DNA of 64,000 bases, taken from assembly GCA_900540595.1 (NCBI GenBank), contig UQGL01000001.1, positions 118,051-182,050 of the forward strand, written 5' to 3'. The translations under genes were made by a program, and so were the position numbers. Under the pieces are notes generated by a model that was not told where the DNA came from, ran no database searches, and was given only the letters and a program-made list of their open reading frames with translations. Shown piece after piece: positions 59,011-64,000 of the stretch; positions within the stretch are counted from its first letter, which is position 1; each line of letters begins with the position of its first letter. This DNA is from an uncultured Oscillospiraceae bacterium. GTDB lineage: Bacteria > Bacillota > Clostridia > Oscillospirales > Ruminococcaceae.

Positions 59011-59772
59011 TCACCGCAACCCTAAATCTGCCAGAATATCCGTCCGGGCGTCCAGCGCCAGCGTGGCAATGCGGCGGATCCGCTCGGGCGTCATGTAGGG
59101 CGCCAGACCGCTGATGGAAAACGCACTCTCCGCGCGGCCGTCCGGCCCGGGGATGGCCACGGCCACACAGCGGACGCCCAGCTCGTTTTCCTCATCGTCG
59201 ATGGCGTAGCCGTTGGCGCGGACCTCCACCAGCTGGCTGCGCAGCTCCTCCAGATCGGTGATCGTGCGGGCGGTCAGCTTTTGCGCATTGCTGTGGGTCC
59301 AGATATCCTCCACCTCATCGCCGGGCAGGGTGGCCAGAATGGCCTTGCCCACGCCGGTGCAGTACAGCGGGCTGCGCAGGCCCACACGGCTGGACATCCG
59401 CATCGGGCCGCTCTCGGTCTTATAAATGTAGACGATGTCCCGCCCGTCCCGGATGACGAGATGCACGGCCTCGCCGGTGCGTTGGGAGAGGCGCTCCAGA
59501 TGCGCCTTGGCCACACCCATGATGTCCATGCTGTCCACAATGCCGCTCGACAGCTCAAACATCTTCAGGGTCAGGCGGTAATGGCCGTTTTCCTCGTCCT
59601 GCACCACATAGCCCAGCCCGACCAGACTGGCCAGCAGCCGGTGAACGGTGCTTTTGGCAAGCCCGGTCTCCCCTGCCAGCGTCTGCAGGCTGACCCCGGT
59701 GGGGTGCGCCGCCAGATGCTCGATCAGCTGGAAGATGCGCTCCACGCTTTGTACGCCGCCTTTTTCTGCCAT
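59011..59772 (-). CDS. IclR-family transcription regulator (KdgR-like)
   Basis: A 253-residue regulator: N-terminal winged helix (VQSVERIFQLIEHLAAHPTGVSLQTLAGETGLAKSTVHRLLASL) and a C-terminal effector domain with VGLRSPLYCTGVGKAILATLP and YAIDDEENELGVRCVAVAIPGPDG. It is divergent from the KDPG aldolase and KDG kinase genes, so it likely senses a 2-keto-3-deoxy sugar acid and represses them. GGGAGG lies before the ATG at 59772. Larger frames reading through from 61014 are antisense to the aldolase and are not real. Confidence 0.93.
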   Translation of the reverse strand: MAEKGGVQSVERIFQLIEHLAAHPTGVSLQTLAGETGLAKSTVHRLLASLVGLGYVVQDEENGHYRLTLKMFELSSGIVDSMDIMGVAKAHLERLSQRTGEAVHLVIRDGRDIVYIYKTESGPMRMSSRVGLRSPLYCTGVGKAILATLPGDEVEDIWTHSNAQKLTARTITDLEELRSQLVEVRANGYAIDDEENELGVRCVAVAIPGPDGRAESAFSISGLAPYMTPERIRRIATLALDARTDILADLGLR

Positions 59773-59819
59773 ACCACAGGCCTCCCAATGAAATTTAACA
59801 AAAAATTCATAATTTTGCA

Positions 59820-59909
59820 CGGAACGCAGAGGTTGCTTTGCGTTCCGTATTATGGAACGATTATAACAAAGTTTGCAGCATTTTTCAAGTTCTTTTCCGA
59901 ATTGCGGAA
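59820..59909. promoter_or_regulatory. Operator region of the IclR/KDPG divergon
   Basis: CGTTCC-GTATTAT-GGAACG (59841-59859) lies just after the iclR -10 box, CGGAACGCA/TGCGTTCCG (59820-59828, 59839-59847) overlaps it, and TTCCG-AATTG-CGGAA (59895-59909) lies just upstream of the iclR -35. All share GGAAC/TTCCG half sites, as expected for an IclR-type dimer. Confidence 0.6.
59860..59888 (-). promoter_or_regulatory. Promoter of the iclR gene
   Basis: TTGAAA (59888-59883), 17-bp spacer, TATAAT (59865-59860) on the minus strand. Confidence 0.85.
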
Positions 59910-59961
59910 TCCTTAGCATAAGTGACAAAAATCGTGCGGTTTCCTGCGTGTTTTTGCCCGA

Positions 59962-59990
59962 TTGACGCACGCGCGCCCATTGGATATAAT
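59962..59990 (+). promoter_or_regulatory. Promoter of the KDPG aldolase - KDG kinase operon
   Basis: TTGACG (59962-59967), 17-bp spacer, TATAAT (59985-59990). Confidence 0.88.
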
Positions 59991-60066
59991 AAAAGTAACC
60001 GAGTGCGAGCCCTGCCGCGGCATACGGTGCCGGGCACCCGCACAGAATGAGTGAAGGAGAATTGCT

Positions 60067-61029
60067 ATGAATTCTGTTTTGCAGCGTGTTTACGAGATCG
60101 GCATTATCCCGGTCATTGCCTTCAACAGCGTGGATGAGGCCCTGCCCCTGTGCAAGGCCCTGATGGACGGCGGCCTGCCTGCCGCCGAGGTCACCTTCCG
60201 TACCGCCTGCGCTGAGGATTGCATCAAGAAGATCCATGAGGAGCTGCCCGAAATGCTGCTGGGCGCCGGCACTGTCCTGACCGTTGATCAGGCTGACCGC
60301 GCTATGGCCGCCGGCGCTTCCTTCATCGTTGCCCCCGGCTTTGACCCCGAGGTCTGCCAGCATGTCATCGACAAGGGCGGCATCATGATGCCCGGCACCG
60401 CCACCGCAGGCGAGATGCAGCAGGCTATGAACATGGGCTGCGAGTGCGTTAAGTTCTTCCCCGCAGAGGCCAACGGCGGCGTGGACAAGCTGAAGAACAT
60501 CGGCGCTGCCCTCAAGACCTGCAAGTGGATGTGCACCGGCGGTGTCAACGCCAAGAATGTCAACAACTATCTGGGCTACAACCAGATCATCGCCGTCGGC
60601 GGCACCTGGATGTGCAAGAGCGACAAGATCAAGGCCGGTGCCTGGGACGAGATCGCCGCAATGAGCCGCGAGGCCGTTGATGTCATGCTGGGCCTTGAGC
60701 TGGGCCACATCGGCATCAACTGCGAGAACGAGGCCGAGGCCGCCAAGACCGCTGAGACCATCGCCAGCCTGCTGAGCATGGCTGTCAAGCCCGGCAACTC
60801 CAGCATCTTCGTGGGCAAGAAGGAATTCGAGATCATGAAGAAGCCGGGCCGCGGCACCAATGGCCACATTGCTATCCTGACCAACAACGTTGACCGCGCC
60901 ATCTATCACCTGAGCCAGCGCGGCGTCAAGTTCGACATGGACAGCAAGAATGTCAAGGACGGCAAGACCGTTGCCATCTACTTTGCTGACGAGATCGCAG
61001 GCTTTGCCTTCCATCTGGTCCAGCGCTGA
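60067..61029 (+). CDS. KDPG/KHG aldolase fused to a VOC-like domain
   Basis: A 320-residue protein. Residues 1-208 are a 2-keto-3-deoxy-6-phosphogluconate aldolase: catalytic Glu 41 in AAEVTFRT, the Schiff-base Lys 129 in CVKFFPAE, and LLGAGTVLT and CTGGVNAKN. Residues about 213-320 (LGHIGINCENEAEAAKTAETIASLL ... GTNGHIAILTNNVDRAIYHLSQRGVKFD) resemble a glyoxalase/VOC fold with His and Glu in metal-site-like places. The aldolase cleaves KDPG to pyruvate and glyceraldehyde 3-phosphate. GAAGGAG precedes the ATG. Codons are strongly biased, suggesting high expression. The job of the added domain is unknown. Confidence 0.9.
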   Translation: MNSVLQRVYEIGIIPVIAFNSVDEALPLCKALMDGGLPAAEVTFRTACAEDCIKKIHEELPEMLLGAGTVLTVDQADRAMAAGASFIVAPGFDPEVCQHVIDKGGIMMPGTATAGEMQQAMNMGCECVKFFPAEANGGVDKLKNIGAALKTCKWMCTGGVNAKNVNNYLGYNQIIAVGGTWMCKSDKIKAGAWDEIAAMSREAVDVMLGLELGHIGINCENEAEAAKTAETIASLLSMAVKPGNSSIFVGKKEFEIMKKPGRGTNGHIAILTNNVDRAIYHLSQRGVKFDMDSKNVKDGKTVAIYFADEIAGFAFHLVQR

Positions 61030-61119
61030 TTTGGCGTAATCCCAATGTAAATTCAGGGGGCAGCGGCCTCGATGCCCTGCTCCCCTATCTTAAAAATTTT
61101 AAATTAAAAGGAGTTCACC

Positions 61120-62145
61120 ATGAAAGTCGTTACTTTTGGCGAATTGATGATCCGTCTGCAGCCGTTCAACTATGAGCGCTTCGTTCAGGCCAACAATCTG
61201 GAGTTCAGCTTCGGCGGCGGCGAGGCCAACGTTGCCGTTTCTCTGGCCAACTACGGCATCGATGCAGCATTCGTTACCAAGCTGCCCGCCCATGCCATCG
61301 GTCAGGCCGCTGTGAACAGCCTGCGCCGCTACGGCGTTGACACCAGCAAGATCACCCGCGGCGGCGATCGCGTTGGCATCTACTTCAACGAGAAGGGCGC
61401 TTCTCAGCGTGGTTCCGTCTGCATCTATGACCGCGCCAACTCCGCCATTCAGCTGGCTTCCACCGCTGACTTCGACTGGGATGCCATCTTCGAGGGCGTG
61501 GACTGGTTCCACTTCACCGGCATCACCCCGGCTCTGGGCGAGAATGTTGTTGAGATCTGCCGCGAGGCCTGCAAGGCTGCTAAGGCTCATGGCGTCAAGA
61601 TCAGCTGCGACCTGAACTACCGCGGCAAGCTGTGGACCCGTGAGCAGGCCCGCGCTGCCATGACCGACCTGTGCCAGTATGTCGATGTCTGCATCTCCAA
61701 CGAGGAGGATGCCAAGGACGTTTTCGGCATCGAGGCCGAGGCTACCGACATCTACGCCGGTGAGATCAACCGCGAGGGCTACAAGAGCGTTGCCAAGCAG
61801 CTGGCTGACAAGTTCGGCTTTGAGAAGGTCGCTATCACCCTGCGTGAGAGCCACTCTGCCTTCGACAACGGCTGGAGCGCCATGCTGTACGATGTTGCCT
61901 CCAATGAGTACTGCTTCTCCAAGAAGTACGACCTGCACATCATCGACCGCGTTGGCGGCGGTGACTCCTTCGGCGGTGGCCTGATCTATGCCCTGCTGAA
62001 CGGCAAGTCCACGCAGGACGCTGTTGAGTTCGCTGTTGCTGCTTCTGCCCTGAAGCACTCCATCGAGGGCGACTACAACATGGTCACTGTCTCCGAGGTC
62101 GAGAAGCTGGCCGGCGGCGACGGTTCCGGCCGTATCCAGCGCTAA
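61120..62145 (+). CDS. kdgK: 2-keto-3-deoxygluconate kinase (PfkB family)
   Basis: Phosphorylates KDG to KDPG, the substrate of the upstream aldolase. The 341-residue PfkB protein starts KVVTFGELMIRLQPFNYERF, has FSFGGGEANVAVSLANYG, and the catalytic anion hole and Asp in IDRVGGGDSFGGGLIYALL. AAAAGGAG lies before the ATG. Operon order and the IclR regulator support KDG rather than another sugar. Confidence 0.9.
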   Translation: MKVVTFGELMIRLQPFNYERFVQANNLEFSFGGGEANVAVSLANYGIDAAFVTKLPAHAIGQAAVNSLRRYGVDTSKITRGGDRVGIYFNEKGASQRGSVCIYDRANSAIQLASTADFDWDAIFEGVDWFHFTGITPALGENVVEICREACKAAKAHGVKISCDLNYRGKLWTREQARAAMTDLCQYVDVCISNEEDAKDVFGIEAEATDIYAGEINREGYKSVAKQLADKFGFEKVAITLRESHSAFDNGWSAMLYDVASNEYCFSKKYDLHIIDRVGGGDSFGGGLIYALLNGKSTQDAVEFAVAASALKHSIEGDYNMVTVSEVEKLAGGDGSGRIQR

Positions 62146-62180
62146 GTTAGACTTTTCCCACTAAATCTGTTTGCATCATA

Positions 62181-62219
62181 GCAAAAGCCCCGCAGGCACA
62201 ATGCCTGCGGGGCTTTTGC
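62181..62219 (+). terminator. Terminator after kdgK
   Basis: An 18-bp perfect stem (62181-62198 with 62202-62219), loop CAA, containing the CTTTTGC U-tract on the right. Confidence 0.92.
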
Positions 62220-62256
62220 CGTTCCCGCCTACCCGGCGGGACATTTTTTGCCTTGA

Positions 62257-62289
62257 TTGTCAACCGTAACACTGCAAATGCGTTGACAT
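62257..62289. promoter_or_regulatory. BirA box (biotin operator)
   Basis: TTGTCAACC (62257-62265), 15 bases, CGTTGACAT (62281-62289): an inverted repeat with the spacing I recall for Firmicute BirA sites (TTGTTAACC-N15-GGTTAACAA type). The right half overlaps the -35 of the birA promoter. Confidence 0.75.
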
Positions 62290-62312
62290 TCTGGCCTGTG
62301 GCGCGGTATACT
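62283..62312 (+). promoter_or_regulatory. Promoter of birA-bioY
   Basis: TTGACA (62283-62288), 18-bp spacer, TATACT (62307-62312). Confidence 0.85.
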
Positions 62313-62345
62313 GGCTTACAGTCGGGCTTACAGGGGGGCGTGGAT

Positions 62346-63326
62346 ATGGTCAAGCAGCAGGTGCTGGCGGCGCTGGACGCGGCGCGCGGGCGGTATATCT
62401 CCGGGCAGGAGCTGGCCGCGCAGCTGGGCGTCAGCCGCACAGCGGTGTGGAAGGCTGTGGCTGCCCTGCGCAGTGACGGAATCCCCATTGAGGCTGTGAC
62501 GAACCGCGGCTACGCCCTTGCCGCAGACGCTGATGTGCTGAACGCCGCCGCCGTGGCGGCCCTGCTTGCGCCGGAACCCCTGCACGCGCTGCAGATCGAG
62601 GTCGTGGACCGGCTGCCCGGTACGAATGCCGCCCTGCGCGCCCGTGCCGATGCCGGTGCGCCCGAGGGGCTGGTGCTGATCGCACAGGCACAGTCTGCCG
62701 GGCGCGGGCGCGGCGGGCACAGCTTCTATTCCCCGCCGGGCGGTCTGTATATGAGCATCCTGCTGCGCCCGGAGATCGGTGCCCGGCAGGCTGTGGGCCT
62801 GACCGCCATGGCGGCAGTGGCTGCCGCCCGCGCGGCTGAAAAGCTCTGCGGGGCACCGATCCGCATCAAGTGGGTCAATGACCTTTGGAAGAACGGGCGC
62901 AAGGTATGCGGCATCCTGACCGAGGCCGCGCTCGATCTGGAGTCCGGTATGCTGGACTATGCGGTGCTGGGGCTGGGCTTTAATGTGGTGGCACCGGCCG
63001 AGGGCTGGCCTGCGGAGCTGCAGAGCGTGGCGGGGGCGCTGTTTGACGGCGACCCGGCGCCCGGCGCCCGCGCGGCGCTGGCAGCGGCGTTTCTGAATGA
63101 GTTCTGGCCGCTGTATCGCACCGGCCCGCGCAGCGGGTATCTGGACGAATACCGCAGCCGTCTGGCGCTGACGGGTCAGCGCGTTCTGGTCACGCCGCAC
63201 AGCGGCACACCGCGCCCCGCCGCCGTGCTGGGCATTGATGATGAATGCAGGCTTGTCGTGCGCTATGACGGTGAAAGCCGCCCTGCTGCCCTGACCAGCG
63301 GCGAGGCCGGCGTTCGATTGCTGTAA
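62346..63326 (+). CDS. birA: Bifunctional biotin-protein ligase / biotin operon repressor
   Basis: Activates biotin with ATP and attaches it to carboxylase carrier domains; as biotinyl-AMP holo-repressor it binds BirA boxes. The 326-residue protein has an N-terminal HTH (LAAQLGVSRTAVWKAVAALRSDGIPIEA, about 20-55), the ligase domain with AQSAGRGRGGHSFYSPPGGLYMS and IKWVNDLWKNGRKVCGILTEA, and a C-terminal SH3-like domain. GGGGGG lies before the ATG at 62346. The upstream operator supports autoregulation. Confidence 0.95.
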   Translation: MVKQQVLAALDAARGRYISGQELAAQLGVSRTAVWKAVAALRSDGIPIEAVTNRGYALAADADVLNAAAVAALLAPEPLHALQIEVVDRLPGTNAALRARADAGAPEGLVLIAQAQSAGRGRGGHSFYSPPGGLYMSILLRPEIGARQAVGLTAMAAVAAARAAEKLCGAPIRIKWVNDLWKNGRKVCGILTEAALDLESGMLDYAVLGLGFNVVAPAEGWPAELQSVAGALFDGDPAPGARAALAAAFLNEFWPLYRTGPRSGYLDEYRSRLALTGQRVLVTPHSGTPRPAAVLGIDDECRLVVRYDGESRPAALTSGEAGVRLL

Positions 63327-63421
63327 AACATCGCTGCATTCTGTCAGAAGCCGCCGCGGCGGCACCCGGGCAGGATACGGCAATGCTATAAATTACCATT
63401 CAACAAGAGGAGTACGAAAGT

Positions 63422-63967
63422 ATGACGAAAACTACTGACAATGTCCGCCGCATGGTGCTTTGCGCCATGTTCACCGCGCTGGTTGCCGTCTGCAGCCAGA
63501 TCGCCGTTCCGATGCCCTGGGGCGTACCCATCAATCTGGCGCTGTTCGCCGTCTACATGGCGGGCACGATGCTCGGCCCCGTCTGGGGCACGGCCAGTCA
63601 GGTGGTCTTTATCGCGCTGGCGGCCATCGGCGTGCCGGTGCTGGCCAACTTTCAGGGCGGCCCGTCCGCGATCTTCGGCAAGACCGGCGGCTACGCCATC
63701 GGCTACATTCTGACTGCGCTGATCACGGCTCTGCTGGTCCGGGTGCTGGGCCGCAAATTCTGGGCGCTCTGCGTTGCGATGGTCGTAGGCTGCGCCGCCT
63801 GCTACCTGCTGGGCACGATCTGGTTCATGACGCTGACCGGTGCTGACCTTGTGAGCGCTCTGGGCTGGTGCGTGCTGCCCTACCTGCCCGGCGATGCCGT
63901 GAAGATCGTTCTGGCCGCCATGCTGACGATCCAGCTGGATAAGCGGCTGAAGGGCTCGCTGGTCTGA
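63422..63967 (+). CDS. bioY: Biotin transporter BioY (ECF S component)
   Basis: A 181-residue membrane protein with six helices. VPMPWGVPINLALFAVYMAGTMLGPVWG, the biotin-binding region VPVLANFQGGPSAIFGKTGGYAIGY, and WCVLPYLPGDAVKIVLAAML are diagnostic. It captures biotin and normally joins an EcfAAT module, not seen here. AGAGGAG precedes the ATG; it follows birA by 95 bp, so co-regulation by BirA is likely. No biotin synthesis genes are in the window. Confidence 0.96.
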   Translation: MTKTTDNVRRMVLCAMFTALVAVCSQIAVPMPWGVPINLALFAVYMAGTMLGPVWGTASQVVFIALAAIGVPVLANFQGGPSAIFGKTGGYAIGYILTALITALLVRVLGRKFWALCVAMVVGCAACYLLGTIWFMTLTGADLVSALGWCVLPYLPGDAVKIVLAAMLTIQLDKRLKGSLV

Positions 63968-63972
63968 GTTTG

Positions 63973-64000
63973 TAGGGGCGGCGTCCTCGACGCCCCGCGG
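63973..64000. repeat. Short palindromic element, family D (cut by window end)
   Basis: GTAGGGGCGGCGTCCTCGACGCCCCGCGG, hairpin GGGGCG(G)CGTC/GACGCCCC after bioY; it may end the birA-bioY transcript. Confidence 0.55.

Noticed and set aside
59011..61014. A 667-codon open frame on the minus strand
   Set aside because: Only the part from 59772 down is the IclR protein. The rest is antisense to the strongly coding KDPG aldolase gene; its Leu/Val/Ala-rich translation is a mirror of biased codons.

Overview
The window (about 60% GC) looks like the chromosome of a low-GC-ancestry but GC-rich Firmicute of the Faecalibacterium/Gemmiger/Subdoligranulum group (Ruminococcaceae, Oscillospirales). The basis is the Gram-positive style Shine-Dalgarno sites, the rpmG-secE-nusG-rplKA-rplJL order with an L10 leader, Firmicute housekeeping genes (cca, Asp23-fakA-recG, dacA, pncB, bioY-birA), and many palindromic intergenic elements typical of these gut bacteria. 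The genus is an inference; no rRNA is present. I see no tRNA, rRNA, CRISPR array or prophage.

Layout. 1-8.2 kb: partial cca, a small conserved protein, a membrane-tethered MerR regulator, a HAD phosphatase with a GT2 glycosyltransferase, small ORFs, an ABC_trans_CmpB-like membrane protein, pncB and dacA. A 172-bp MITE sits in the dacA leader. 8.6-14.4 kb: recG, fakA and an Asp23 protein, then a CBS protein and a class I amidotransferase. 14.5-20.2 kb: a two-gene operon of an RND/MMPL transporter and a 1058-aa GLUG-type surface protein. 20.5-24.2 kb: ribosomal protein and transcription genes in two operons with near-consensus promoters. 24.2-31.9 kb: an LCP-like membrane protein and the operon rpe-rnfD-rnfE-rnfA-DUF1015-Pro/Arg-rich protein-rlmA. 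31.9-39.3 kb: a surface polysaccharide operon (priming transferase, three glycosyltransferases, an 800-aa membrane protein). 39.3-43.3 kb: a WYL regulator, nnrD, a sirtuin and a HAD protein. 43.3-51.5 kb: an aromatic amino acid cluster pheA-aroB-aroC-aroE/K fusion-aroF-aroA-tyrA. 51.6-58.2 kb: two divergent operons with an acylation theme (esterase, acyltransferase and sugar transferase on one side, an AlgI/AlgJ-type O-acetylation pair on the other). 58.3-62.2 kb: a membrane-tethered XRE regulator and an IclR / KDPG aldolase / KDG kinase divergon. 62.3-64 kb: birA and bioY behind a likely BirA box.

The most unusual item is the Rnf-like trio. RnfD, RnfE and RnfA homologues are encoded without RnfB, RnfC or RnfG. 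The four intramembrane cysteines that normally hold an Fe-S cluster between RnfA and RnfE are all replaced, and RnfE carries a roughly 200-residue disordered N-terminal extension. This looks like a repurposed or degenerate derivative of the Rnf/Nqr core rather than an ordinary ion-pumping Rnf complex.

Abundant palindromic elements (four families by eye plus one MITE) fill most intergenic gaps, several inside 5' leaders.
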